Source: Azadirachta indica (Eukaryota; Streptophyta; Magnoliopsida; Sapindales; Meliaceae). Taken from it: a stretch of DNA of 64,000 nt. The stretch is taken from positions 7,231,191 through 7,295,190 of the forward strand of contig CM040443.1 in assembly GCA_022749755.1 (NCBI GenBank), read 5' to 3'. The position numbers were made by a program, and so were the translations under genes. Below are positions 50,179 to 62,749 of this stretch, one piece after another. Each line of letters starts with the position of its first letter. Position 1 is the stretch's first letter. The notes beneath the pieces were generated by a model. The model saw only the letters and a program-made list of their open reading frames with translations, was not told the origin of the DNA and made no database searches.

Positions 50179-51894
50179 TTTCTATCTTTTTTTTTTTTAA
50201 CCTCCATGAATTTGCGACAAAAGGAAAAAGTAAAGCTAAAATTTGAGCTTTTATTTGGGAAAGATTGATCATACTACATAGTTTTAAAAGTCAAGTTCGA
50301 AAGTATAGTTTGTAATGGTTTAAATTAATGTGGCAATGGGGATAGTTTTAACTGAAATTCAGTTGTTTAGTTAAAATTGAAAAAAAAAAAGTTATGAAGA
50401 TGGCTGTTTTCAAAAATTGGGTGGAAAAGAAAAAGGAATAAAATAAGAAATTTCCGATTTCTTTTTGGAGTTGAAGCACGTGGATGATGCTCCGGGCAGC
50501 ATTTGCTTTGCTTTTGTCTTTTGTGTAGTTTGCTTAGTTATATATTTTGGATGTTTCTTTAATATCTAATCATAGACCCTCCGTTGATTATTATTTTAGT
50601 TGAAGGAAAACAAAACATGAAAGCAGTCCAATATATTCTATATATTTTCTAATGAGTAATGCCTAGTTGCTAACCAGCTGTATGATTTATAAATAATTGA
50701 GGCTTTGTATTCGTTTCTTTGAAATACTTTGAGTGTATGGATTGTGGAAAAGAATTGTTCAACAAAGAAGAATTAATTTGTTTAATTATGTGAAATTGGG
50801 TAGACTGAGCATTTCTCAGGAATCTTTATTCTCTCACAGAAGCGCATGATGATTTCTCATTTTTTAATAAATTATTTTTAATTATTTCAAAAAATTCATT
50901 TATATAATATTATTTAAAAATCAATTTATCATTACGATTGTAATACTCGTTTTCAGATTTTAAATTCAATATCATCTCATTATAAATTTATTTAATTAAT
51001 TTATAGCTATCAGTATAATATTTATTTTTGTTTATAATTATATTAATGTAATTTTATTGTAACTATATTTATTATTATTTTTATCGTTCTTATCATATGT
51101 AAAATAAAATTTTCATATGTTTTATTTTCTATATTAATCTATTGACTTATAACTTATTTTATACTAAAATACTTATTGTATATATAATTAGTCATATATT
51201 TATTTCATAATTGCAATTTTAATTGGTAATATATGATTGATGATCTAGTAAATTATAACCAATTTTAAAGTTATGATTTATTGTTATTGTAATGTTTGTG
51301 AATAATTTTAGGGTTTTTAAATTTTTAATTTATGATAATAAATTATTAAATATGTTGATACTGTAATATTAAAATTTTAAGAATAAACTAAATTATATTT
51401 AAAAAAAATTACTAGACATTTAAAATTTTATTAAGGAACAGAACTAATTTTTAAATAAAGAACATTTTTATAGAAAAATAAATAATTAATTAATTCTTTT
51501 AATCCTCCTTTTTATCTTTCGTGTTTTTCAGTACTCTTCATTCTTGGTATCAGATATAGCCTAGGGGTTTTAAATTAACGCCACATGTGCTTCTTCCTAG
51601 CGGGAATCTTACTTTATACTATGTTTTTTGGTTGCAGAGTCGTATTTTTTGCACATACCAATCTCATTATTCCTTTTCCAGCAACCAACGTGATAAATTC
51701 AAGCATGGTTCATAGCTGTTCATAGATTTGCCAGTGGTAATACAAAGAAGAACACGAAATGTACAAGCTATATATATATATATATATATAGAACATACAG
51801 CATAATTTTATTATTCAATTTTTCTTGTCCCTAACTTGAATCATTGATGCTTTTGATCACCTTCCTATTGGTTGGTAGCACGACATGACAGCGT
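50179..51894. other. AT-rich spacer between SDR copies 3 and 4
   Basis: Very AT-rich, with a (TA)11 run at 51769-51790 and no supported gene. It should include the former promoter of copy 3 and the 3' UTR of copy 4. Confidence 0.55.
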
Positions 51895-53561
51895 TCAGAA
51901 ATTGAGGAAGCCCTTCTCCTTCAAGCTTTCAACGGTGTCCCTGAGACTAATCTCCCAAGGTATAAAGTTGATGCCCAAACTTTGTGCTCTTTCCTTAGAG
52001 ATCTGGTATGATGGCTCTGGCTCTTCTTCAAATCTGTTATAATTAAACAAACATATACAGTGTTCTGTTATTAGGGAAAGCAAACACTTAATGGGCGTGC
52101 TTAATGCTTACTCTACCATGTGAGATCAAAGAACTTACACAATTACATCTCAAAGAAAATTAGTACTGTAACACACCTTTCTGTTAGCTGCAATGTAGGG
52201 TAATCTTCGCGCAAAAGCTTCAAAACCTCATAACGCTGAGTAACTCTTCCAACTAACACGTATCTGCCATTAGCTGTAGGAACCTCAAAAGCTTGAATTT
52301 CTGCATGCGCAACATCTCTAACATCGACAAATCTGTAAGGACTGGGGAAAACTTGATCTCCTGTATTTGGGAATCCTCAAGCACTTAGCAAACATGTTAT
52401 AATAAACTGGTGTGAGAAGATTGAGGTATTAAGATTCTTGCAATTCTTAATGGTTGCTCATTTCTGAGTATTACCATTTATGAGATTCAGAATCACCTCC
52501 ACAGAAAAATTGAGGTTTGGCTGCAACGGAGGACCGAGCACAATTCCTGGATGTATTGTAACCACATCAATCTCGTTCTCTTTTGAGAATCTCCAAGCAG
52601 CTTCTTCGGCTAAGGTCTTCGAAAGTGCATACCAGTTCTGGAAGAAAATTAGAGATAATTATACTGTAATGAAAAAGGTGATGCAATTATGCAAAACATC
52701 AGGCATAAGAGAAAGAGATAGATGTTAAGACATTATATTACAACACTTACACACCTTCGACTCCTTGCAAATATCTGGATTTGAAAACCAAGTCTCATCC
52801 ACAACCACATCTGAGCTTACGGGAGTTCCATTGTATAAAAGTGTAGCAATTGAAGAAGTGACAACAACTCTCTTCACAGAATGAAATTTTGTACATGATT
52901 TAAGAACGTTCAGCGTTCCCTTCACTGCTGGATCAATTAAATCTGCCTGAAGTATAGGAAAAAAAAAAAAGTCTTATCATATTCAATCGGTGGTGTTCAA
53001 CTACTGGTGAGAGGTAAAACTCATATTGCAGAAAGGTGAAAATAAAAAGTAAAAAATATAAAAAGTATACAGGAAAAACCTGTGGGTCATTGACTGAAAA
53101 AATTACAGGGGAAGCTGTATGGAAAACACCCACACATCCATCAATTGCAGAATCGAAAGATCCATCCTCCAACAAGTTTGCCTTGAATAATTGAAGCCTT
53201 TCCTTAGCTCCATCGAGTGCACGCAAGAATTCTGTCTTGGGATCATCTGAGAAATTTATAGAATGCGCGAGGGTTCAATAATAATATCAATTAAGGACAG
53301 AGTCAACAAATTTAAAAGAAGAACTAAACCCAGAACAAGAACATGAAAGGATTCAAGTATATAAGTGATCCAGATATATGTAACATCTTCAAAATTTAGA
53401 AAAATTGAAGCTTTTGATGGAGAGAGAAATTAAAAGACTTGACTTGGGTCACGAACAGTAGCTTTGACAGAGTAACCACGTTGAAGTAAAAGTTTCACCA
53501 GCCATGAAGCTATGAAACCTGAAGCTCCTGTCACACACACCACTTTCCCTTCTCCGCTCAT
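51895..53561 (-). CDS. Cinnamoyl-CoA-reductase-like SDR, copy 4 (intact)
   Basis: Six exons in frame encode 320 aa: 53561-53444, 53246-53080, 52946-52755, 52637-52475, 52360-52177, 52033-51895. All introns are GT-AG. It is an extended short-chain dehydrogenase using [18 protein letters not shown] (residues 8-20) is the glycine-rich nucleotide loop, ATVRDP follows, the catalytic Ser is in [10 protein letters not shown], and Tyr/Lys are in NWYALSK. The CCR signature NWYCYGK is not conserved, which favours the phenylacetaldehyde reductase or CAD-like branch; likely substrates are aromatic or aliphatic aldehydes, but this cannot be settled by sequence. No signal peptide, so probably cytosolic. 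It is the only copy of the four with every exon and splice site intact. Confidence 0.93.
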
Positions 53562-53602
53562 ATCTCTCTTTGAATTTGTGTCGAAGGAGATATAAGATTA
53601 AC

Positions 53603-53610
53603 TATTTATA
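53603..53610 (-). promoter_or_regulatory. Probable TATA box of SDR copy 4
   Basis: The minus strand reads TATAAATA about 42 bases upstream of the start codon. That would give a very short leader of some 10-20 nt. Confidence 0.5.
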
Positions 53611-55026
53611 TCAGTGCACAAGAAACTATGCGAAACCATAAAGGAAATTTTTAAAATATCCAATAGTAAATTTTAATTTTAAAATTATTTAAAAAATAGA
53701 AAATTAAACGATTTTACTCCTTTCCATAAAATAACCTCTAAGTATGGAATATTCCATGTGATGGTGTCAGATCACGTGTCAACGACAGAGCATTGTCTAT
53801 ATAGCGAGCTTCTCCATTTTGTTTTCTATTTTACAATATTTTTAATCATTGGCTCATTAGTCACTTAGGTAAAGCCGAGTGGTTAGGTGGCTGGATTTTA
53901 ATTTGAAGTTTTTTAATTATGAAAAATGTCATCCATTATTTATACGAGGTTTATCATATTAAATATTAGAACGTGAATAAAATTTTTTTTTATGTATGAG
54001 AATAAAATATCATTTAAATTGAATGAAAATATTTGAATAATATTGTATATGATTTCATAAAAAAAATTTTAACAAATTTTTGATATAATATTAATAATTT
54101 ATATGTCTAATATTGAAAAAAAAATCATTGGATCATTTTTTTAAGCTTCAAGTTATATGTCACATTAGAACAAGAAGTGTGTGTTAGATTAGAGCAGGAA
54201 GCAATAGTTACGAACTGTTTGGTTCTGTAAAATCAAAGCTGCAAAATTAAAATTTTACGGTTATAAAGATTACAAGTGTTTGCAATTTCCAGATGTCTTT
54301 TATTTAGTTGGATACTTGGATCCTTACTGTGTTGTGCAGACAACCACATCATTACATAAAGAAACGGCGAACCCTGTTCTAAATGTTCCTGAATTTGAGA
54401 AGAAACAGAGGCAGAGGAGAAACTGAGCGTTCGACTTCTGGAGAAACTTTTTCTCCTGAAAAATTTTCATTTGGGTCCCTTATTTATTAGTACGATTTAC
54501 AATTCTATCTATTATTTCTGTAAGTATTACAAAATAGTCTGACTAAATTTGTAAATATTTACATACTAAAACCCCATAATTTCTTTCATTTGATATTAAT
54601 AAAGTGATCCAAATAAGCTGAAGACGGTGTTCTTTATTTTATATTTTACATATCTATTATTTTGTTATCGGTTAAAGTTTGTAATTATTATATTTCATCA
54701 ACTTTTATTTTTAAAGCAAATTTTGGACCCTAATTTCCTAACAGAGAGAGAATCATAAAATTCTGTGCATGGATATGTTTACGTTTCACCACATGGACAC
54801 CTTTGTAAGGATATAACTTTCGTGGGTTATCTTATGTGATCCAAATTTTTTATGCAATTGAAAAATTCTTCCTCTTATGCATAGATGAAAGTTATCTTAT
54901 TCCTAACATAAGAATCCCTTCTAAAATTCTAAGAGTTTTTTCACTAATTGATCACTGAACAATTAACATATTCGAACAGTTCAAACATAAAAGCAAAATA
55001 ATTTACAGGAAATTAAGAAAAAAGAT
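53611..55026. other. Intergenic region
   Basis: AT-rich, with no gene supported. A tRNA D-arm-like stretch near 53873-53900 is not a complete tRNA (see rejected items). Confidence 0.5.
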
Positions 55027-57600
55027 CTATCCTTTGTGAAGAGATGGATCGTGTCTTTGACTCCATAACCATCTTTCAACAACTTTGTCCAGAAAATACG
55101 AAGTAGGCATCAGCCCAGGGTTTTCCGCTTTGCAAAAATGAACATGGGGACAAGCATGCAAATCCCAACCCAAGACTCAAGTAAAACCATTTGTTGATGA
55201 ATTCCTCGCTATTAACGTCATCTCCAACATCAGTCCCTTCTTCTTTATCTGAATCCTCGTTTTCAAACTTGGGAGGGAGAGACCAGGATTCCCAGCAAAA
55301 GATGATGCATCAAACGTTGTCAATTGCTTCACGGATGGGATTCTGCCGGAAAAATTATTGTCTGATAAGTTTAAACAACCCATAAATGATAATGAAGACA
55401 AGCTTGAAGGAATTTCACCTGACTGATTATTTCTTGAGAGGTCAAGAGATGCCAGTTGATGCAAACTTGAAATGTTTTCAGGAATGTGGCCACTGATATG
55501 ATTTCTTGATAAGTTCAGAACCATTAAGCCTGGAAGTTTTGTTGATTGTGTTGGAAATTCTCCATGAAATTGTTTTCAGACAGGTCTATGCTGGTGACAA
55601 GGGAAACATTCTTGGTGCATCTTTGTGACTGGCCCTTTGTATTAATAACCAAGCTTTCTTCGTAGTAGATTCCTCTGTATTTTCCGTACAGGAGGTTTTC
55701 GACTATGGTTTCCTCGGGAGCCATGGCCTTAAGATCAGCCAAACTTCCTGAAATTCGTCCTGGAAATTGTTTTCTGCCAGGTCTAGCACTTACAGGGATA
55801 TTAGATTGGAAAGTTTGGAGGGAATTTCTCCAGAACATGTATTTGATCCTAACCTCAGAATTCTGAGGTCTGCAAAGCCATCTTCAAGCATCAATGAAAT
55901 GTTACCTGAAAATCTGTTGTTTCCGAGATCTAATGTTTCCAAACTTTACAAGTTTTCGGAAAACGATAGATTTCCTGTGAGTTTATTGTTGTTTAGGTTT
56001 AGAGATTGAAGCCAAGTTAATATACTCAAGGATGCTGGAATCTCCCCAGACGGATTGTTGTGACTCAGGTCCAGAACTTTCAGGATTGAAAAATTCCCCA
56101 TGCTTCCGGAAATATTGTTCTTTGAAAGATCAATGACTTGAATCAACAGCATTTTTTCCAATAGAACTCGGAATTTCTCCTGTTAACCTGTTACCCGATA
56201 GAGAGAGAAAGATCAACTGTGGCATGGATGCACTTATATTTTGTGGGATAGAACCCGAGAAGCCATTGGTTGAAAGGTCTAGTAACTCAATCTTAACAAT
56301 AGGCAGAGGAATTGTTCCTTCAAGAAGGTTGGAACTGAAATCAACATCTGGAAAAGGAGCTATATTAAAGGATTTGGAAGCTGACCTTGTAGCTGATTGA
56401 AAGAGACATTTAACAATGTTAAGTTGCCGGATAGATCCCAAACCCAGTTGGGTATGGGACGTGAAATGCTAGCATTTGAGAAAACAAGAGCAGAGACCTC
56501 ATTTTGAGTTTCAAGCCAAGTAGGATAAGGGATCCAATTGACATGAACGCATATTGGAAAGCCAGACCTAGACTGGAGGGATCCAGTTGGAACTGGCCTT
56601 CAAAATCAAGAAATTTGAAGACAAGCCCAATAATTTCAGTTCACTTAACCTTGAAAAATGCATTTCCGAAACCCTCAGGAACAGTTTCATTTCGTTGATT
56701 CCCTTCAAGGCTAATTATATTAAGATTTTGTAGATTTCCCGAGCAGGGATGGGACCTTGAAGCAAATTATAACTCTGAGTGAGTTCAACAAGATTTTCGA
56801 CCTGACCCAACCATTCAAGCAATTCTCCCCGTAATGGTTGTTGCTTAATCTCATGTAGATCAAACTAGGCAAAGGACTATTAGAACAGTGGTCGATCCCT
56901 TCAAGGAATTCAGGCAAAGTACCTGTCAAGTTATTGCCAGATAAATCGAATTCTTTCTAGTTGCAAAGTTTACCAATGGAGCTTGGAATGCCACCCTCAA
57001 CTTTGTCATTAAACAGATCAAATTTTGTCAGAGAGGTCATGTTTCCGATGGAATTAGGAAGTTTGTCTTGTAGTTCATTTAAAGCAAAGCTGAGAAACTG
57101 AATCTTTTTCCAGCTTCCACAGATCAATTGGTAGCAACTTGCTGAAAGATTATTTGTTCCCAGCAAAATTCAAGTACTGTAGATTCGGTAGCTCACCAGA
57201 ACCTAGTGGAATTCTTCCATGTAAATCACAATCACTAAAAAGTCAACATAATTAAGTGTACTAATATTAACAAGCCAGCCAGGGAAAATGGAATTGAAGT
57301 GATTGAGACTAAGGTCTAGAACTCCAAGTGAAGTCAAATTAATGGGGATTAATAGATGTAATTGACCCCGCAAGTCGACAGACTGAAAGATGCAACTCAA
57401 TTAAATTTGGAAGCTTGTCGAATACCCTAATCCAGTCAGATACTGCCAATGAAATGTCAACGCGATATATTGCAAGACACTTCAGAAAAACAAGATTCGT
57501 AACCCATTCCAGACTATCAGAACTTAAAGAGAAAGTTCAGCAGCAGAAGGTAGTGATTTACCATGCAAGAGGCTGTTAAATCCCAGACTATTAATAGCAA
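55027..57600 (-). pseudogene. LRR receptor-like protein (RLP), truncated pseudogene
   Basis: Fragments in several frames read as extracellular LRRs of the Cf/EIX-type RLP family: L-x-L-S-x-N-x-[LF]-S-G-x-I-P repeats run from about 57540 down to 55290. The island region and final LRRs (SGRIPSVKQLTTFDASSFAG) come next, then after frameshifts an acidic stretch (NEDSDKEEGTD), the membrane segment (NKWFYLSLGLGFA) and a short cytoplasmic tail ending in a stop at 55029-55027. RLPs sense microbial molecules at the cell surface with SOBIR1/BAK1. Here the signal peptide and first LRRs are missing at 57600, the LCGAPL motif after NPGL is lost, and there are many shifts and stops. It is not functional. 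Confidence 0.9.
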
Positions 57601-57617
57601 GACGTGGGATTTAACAG
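57573..57617. repeat. 13-bp perfect inverted repeat at RLP/NLR junction
   Basis: Arms CTGTTAAATCCCA (57573-57585) and TGGGATTTAACAG (57605-57617) enclose a 19-nt loop. The left arm lies at the edge of RLP-derived sequence and the right arm at the edge of NLR-derived sequence. A 12-bp direct repeat GAAGGTAGTGAT also flanks the site (57546-57557 and 57620-57631). Confidence 0.9.
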
Positions 57618-58105
57618 ATGAAGGTAGTGATATTATGAGAGCTCTTAGAGTAAGTTACTATTATCTTCTTGTATATTTAAAACGATGTTTTGCACACTTT
57701 TTATTGCTCCCAAAAGACTATGAATTTATGAGCTTGAGATAGTCTTCTTATGGACGGCTAAGGGTTTGTTGCAACCTGATACGAACACGAAACAAGAGGA
57801 GGAATTGAGCCGCGGTTATTTAAAGACTTGCATTCTTCCAGCAATCAAGCACAAATACATCACGATTTGTGATGTACAACCTTATTAATGATCTTTCTCA
57901 ATGGGCTGTTAGAGAAATATATTTTAAAATGGAGGATGCATTGGTAGGTAGCAAGTCTAGCAAGCAACATAAGTTTTCCAAAAATATTCACCATTCATAG
58001 TTCATCATCAGAAATTACGATGCCATTAAAAGGTTTAAAGCTATCCCTAATGTCAAAAATTTAGGAACATTTTTATCAGTTGAATTCACATACATGGAAT
58101 GTTAT

Positions 58106-59594
58106 TAGATAAACAAACTCTTGTTTTAATAGAAATATTCAACAATGTGCAAGCATGAACATCATATTTAACAAACCAAAACACGAAAGAATTTATAACG
58201 TTTAATATGCAACAACACATTTAACTCATGTCTTATAGTATTACTAGTATTTAAATGTCTTATTTATAATAATTTAATATATTTGTACCCTGAAAATCCG
58301 GTCATTAATAGTTAGTAAGTGCATAAACAGTAATCCAACTAACCAATTGGTAACAATAACAAAATAGTTACTATACACAATGAACTAAACATTAATTATT
58401 AAATATGACTTTTCGTGTGTAGTCAATTCGATAACATTTATTTTTTAAATTCAATTCATGTGATGCATTCAATGATTTATACAAAAAGATATAATTAATA
58501 ATCATTTTAAAACTAGTGTATGAAGAAAACAGATTTGTAACCACTAAGTGTTGATAATAAAATAATATATTTTATGATTTAGTAAATAAACAACTTAAGT
58601 ACAAACAAAATAATTATCTTTAAGTTAAAATATGCATTTTAAAAAATATTAAGAAACACTAATAAGATAAAAAAAGATACAATTTTTATTTTAGAAAACT
58701 AATTAATATAAATCAAAATTTATTTTGATTAAAACTATGAAAATGATATAAACTTAGAAAATTCAAACTTACTTGAAACAAATGTATGAAACAACCCTAT
58801 TTCTTATAAACATATTCATGCTTACAATTGTCATTAATAATTTTAAACATTTGATTACAATACATTATATATAAATCTATTTACCTCAAAATAATGATAA
58901 GCCAATAAAATTCTTTTATGCTTAATAATAAATCACTCACTTCTTATCAAATCATCATTATAAAAAGTAAACCTATATTAACATTTTTCCTTAATACAAA
59001 ATCTTAGAAAAAGTCTTTTTTCTTTTATAAAAACTACTAACACAACCTATAAAACAAAACATAGAAAAACATACTCAAATTAACTAAGTTTTTAGGGACT
59101 TCTTTCTACCAAAGTTTGAAAAGATGTAGAACCTAGAGAGAAAATTTTTTAAAGAGTATCTAATGAATTTGCAAAATGAAACTTATAGTGTGAAGTGAGA
59201 TACTTGCACGTATTTATGAACAAAAATTGACTTTCAAATTCAAAAAATGATAACCTAAGATTCAATCTAAAAAATTAAATAAAATTAATCTATCAAAAGC
59301 GTAAATCCTAATTTCAAAATCCAAATTTAAAATTTTAAATCAAAATTATTATTCATCCTATTCAATTGCAATCAAAATCTTAATTTCAAATTTAAAGGTT
59401 AAATTAATCTATTTTTCTCATATTCCCTATATAAGAATATTGCATTACAAATTATGTAACACCCTAAGCGAATTTTACATCGGCAAAGCACGAGAAAAAT
59501 ATTGAGCATATAGATCGACATGCTCCAACTTTTAATAGACGCATTTTAAGTTGAAAAGCTCGAAAATAAAACCATGATGGGTTGGGTTGTTACA
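58106..59594. mobile_element. AT-rich insertion in NLR pseudogene
   Basis: NLR similarity stops at about 58105 (FTYMECY, then stop) and resumes at 59595 with SVVHMLLKLQHLRF, the next expected segment of the family. The ~1.49 kb between is non-coding and AT-rich. Its right end is a 140-bp unit with TGTAACA-type ends (listed separately). The type of element is unknown and no clean target duplication was found. Confidence 0.6.
59455..59594. repeat. 140-bp MITE-like or solo terminal repeat with TGTAACA ends
   Basis: It starts TGTAACACCC and ends GGGTTGTTACA, an imperfect terminal inverted repeat. The short interior includes TTTTACATCGGCAAAGCACGAG. Similar TGTAACACCC...CATCGG sequences recur in plant genomes in LTRs and small elements, from memory. 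Confidence 0.5.
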
Positions 59595-61893
59595 TATAGT
59601 GTTGTTCATATGTTGCTGAAACTTCAACATCTAAGGTTCTTATCATTGTGCGGTTATCAAATTTTCGAGATATCAAATTCAATTGGCAGTTTGAAGCACT
59701 TACGACATCTTGACTTATTCAAAACTCCAATAGTAACTTTACTTAGAGTCAATTAAGTATGCTTTACAATTTACAAACTATCAGTTAAAGAAATTATGTG
59801 CAAACATGCGAAATTTAATCAAGTTGTGTCATCTTGATAATTTTAATGTATATTCACTAGAGACGATGCCTATGGGAATTGAGGAGTCAACTTGTTTGCA
59901 AAACACTCCAATATTTTGTTGCGGGCAAAAGAAATGAACCTCGATTAACAGAGTTGAAATTCTTGCAAAATCTTGTGGGGAAGCTTAAAATTTCAAGATT
60001 AAAAAATGTAAAAGATGTTGGTGAAGCCAAGGAGACTGAGTTACATGCCAAGAGGAACCCTAATGAGTTGTTGCTAGAATGGACGAACGGTAATGGCAGT
60101 TCAAGGGACTTAGAAACTGAAGCGTGCGTGCTTGATATGCTGAAACCTCATGAAAAGCTGAAAGCCCTCACTATTAAGGGTTATGGCGGTGCAAAATTTC
60201 CAATCTGATTGGGAGATTCCATGTTCTCAAATTTATTGCTCCTAAGATTGGAGAATCATGGAATGTGCACTTCATTACCTTTAGTCGGGAAATTTACCTA
60301 TTTTAAAGCATCTTTTTGTAATTAGAATTGCTGGATTAAAGACCGTGGGCCAAGAGTTTTATGGAATCAGTGGCTCGGTGCCTATTTCATCACTGGAAAC
60401 TCTTTATTTTGAGCCTTTGCAAGAATGGGAAGACTGAATTATTCATGATCCCACTGAAGAGGTTGAAATTTTTCCTCGGTTGCGAGAGCTCTCTTCTAAG
60501 ATGTCGGAAGTTGCTGGGGAAATTGCCAGAACGTCTTCCTTTACTAGAGAGGCTTGTCATTCAAGAATGTAAACAGTTGACAGTGTCAATTCCAACGATT
60601 CCAGCTCTCTGCAAATTAGAAATCTATGGATGTTAAAGAGTGGTCCGACGATCAATTCCAGCCCAACGAATTCACCAGTTTCTAGTGATATGTCAAAGCA
60701 AGTGTGGGGTTATTGAAGCAAGAGTTACCAAATTTGGAAGAACTGGTGATTAACAACAGTGAAGAGCTAACATATTTATGGCAGACTGGAGCTCAATTAT
60801 TGCGAGACATTAGTTCCCTTCAGCAATTTAAGATTCCAAGATGTCCCCAGCTTCTTTCCTTGGTAGCGGTGGAAGGAGAAAACCAACAACCAGTGTTGGA
60901 ATGCAGACTTCATCATCTGGAATTGAGCAACTGCCAAAGCCTAGTGAAGCTATCGCAAGCATTGCTCAACCTTAGTTCCCTCAGACTGTGATACACTGGA
61001 ATCTTTACCTGAGGCATGGATGCACAGAACTAATATATCTCTTGAAAGATTAAATTTTGATCACGGTAATGCTTTGAAATACATTGCTAGGTTCCAGCTA
61101 CCCCCAAGCCTGAACCAGATGAAGATATAACATTGCAAAAATTTAAGGAGAGGCAGATCAAGTTTCAACAACGGAGGAAGAGGACATCAACAGTGGCAGC
61201 AGTAGGTACACCTCTCTTCTGGAGCATTTACAAATTTATGATTGTCCGTCACTCACATCTTTATTGTCATCGAGAGGTAATTTACCTAAGGCTCCTAAGT
61301 ACCTTCATATCAGTAAGTGCTCAGAGCTGGAGTCAATAGCAGATGGGTTGGACAACAACGCTTCTCTTGAAACCATTGTTATTTGGGATTGTAAGAATCT
61401 CAAATTTCTACCCCATAACTTGCATAGGCCCGCCATCTTCAAAATCTTGACATAAGTGATTGTCCGAATCTTGTTTCCTTTCTTGAAGGAGGGTTGATTG
61501 ATTATATAACTTTTCACAAGCCATTATTTAAGTGCGGATTGCCCAAATTTGCCTCTAGTTGACAACTTATCCTTAGCAGAGGACGACCGGACGTGGTGTC
61601 ATTTCCACCGGAGGATACAGCAGTGCCGCTCCCTGACACTCTAACCTTCCTGTGGATTGATAAGTTTCCAAATCTGAACCGGCTATCCTCAACTATTGGA
61701 AACCTCACTTCATTTGATTCTCTTGAGCGCTCAAATTGTCCAAAGCTCAAATACTGTCCAGAGAAAGGCCTGCCTCCCTCACTTACGCGACTGTATATCA
61801 GATAATGTCCGTTGATAAAAGAACGGTGCGAAAAGGATAAAGGAGAGAATTGGCACTTGATAGCCGATGCCTTATGTTTGCATAAATTTTAAA

Positions 61894-62749
61894 TGGGTCT
61901 ATCAGCGCTCAACAGAAGAAGACTGATACTGAACCATGTAGAACACAGGTATGTGAACTTGCAAAATATCCAAAACAATTAATGTTTTATATTCTTTTTG
62001 TTTAAAATTAGTTATCCTCGATTCTCTAGCATATCCTCAGGATCCAAATGGCCGCATATGAATTCTCCCACCAACTCTGTTTCTTGCAAATTCCCGTTAT
62101 GAAGGTAAATTCATCTCTCTATAGTGATTTTCTTTTTCTTCTTAATCCATTAAATGTGTTGTGTAAGGCACTTATAATTTATTATTTGTTTTGGTACTCG
62201 ACAGTCGGATTCTATCTTAATTTCTAGATACACTTTACAGAACAACTCAAAGTTCGATGATAATCCCCAATCTAAGGTATGTCAGTTTAAACTATATATA
62301 ACCAACATTTAGAATTCTTGTTGAAATTCTCTGGAGTCTATTAATTTCAATAATATTTCTCTGAATCTAACCAGCCAATTTTACGTACAGACTGCAAGTC
62401 CGGGGACAATTCCTTCGAAAAAGGTAAAAATATGTTTACATTATCTTCTAACTGTTTTAAGTTGGAATAATTGTTAGAACTTCAATTAATGTGACACTTC
62501 GGATGGGCTACCAAGTTGTCGCTGTAGACATGATGGTTCAGAAACATTTAATCACTAGCTATTATCCGTGTGGCTCTAATCAGTTGTCTAAACCGCAAAC
62601 TTCCACGCGCCTCACTCGAGCGTGAACTCTACTTCCCTTCAGGAATTACCGTTGTCACCCGCTACCGCCAAAACGATGAAAAAAACTCCGCCACCAAATA
62701 TATAAACAAACAAATGAATAAGATAAAAAAAATCTCTCCTGTCTCTTCA
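61894..62749. other. Spacer between NLR pseudogene and UPF0114 gene
   Basis: The first part is probably the former 3' UTR of the NLR. From 62570 an open frame runs into the UPF0114 gene in the same frame, but it encodes charged residues unlike a transit peptide, so I treat it as 5' UTR. No other gene is seen. Confidence 0.5.

Larger units (their letters stand above)
57604..61893 (+). pseudogene. CNL-type NLR (RPP13-like protein 1 family), truncated pseudogene
   Basis: Part 1 (57604-58105) is the end of the NB-ARC region: TWDLTDEGSDIMRALRVSYY, then YLKRCFAHFLLLPKDYEF (the winged-helix RCF motif), LWTAKGLLQPDT, and YNLINDLSQWAV, where the MHD-type motif reads MYN instead of MHD. Part 2 (59595-61893) is the LRR domain: HLRFLSLCGYQIFE, ELKFLQNLVGKLKISRLKNV, then irregular LRRs to a C-terminus CPLIKERCEKDKGENWHL. 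The CC domain, P-loop and kinase motifs are absent because the left end abuts the RLP pseudogene. An insertion (58106-59594) splits the two parts, and stops and frameshifts are common. NLRs of this type are intracellular immune sensors; this one cannot bind nucleotide and is dead. Confidence 0.92.

Noticed and set aside
53869..53915. tRNA-like stretch (GCCGAGTGGTTAGGTGGCTGG)
   Set aside because: It resembles a tRNA-Ser/Leu D-arm, but there is no paired acceptor stem, anticodon stem or T-loop (GGTTCGA) downstream. At best it is a tRNA-derived fragment or chance match.
61305..61750. Minus-strand open frames over the NLR LRR region
   Set aside because: Shadows of the plus-strand LRR coding sequence, no independent domain.
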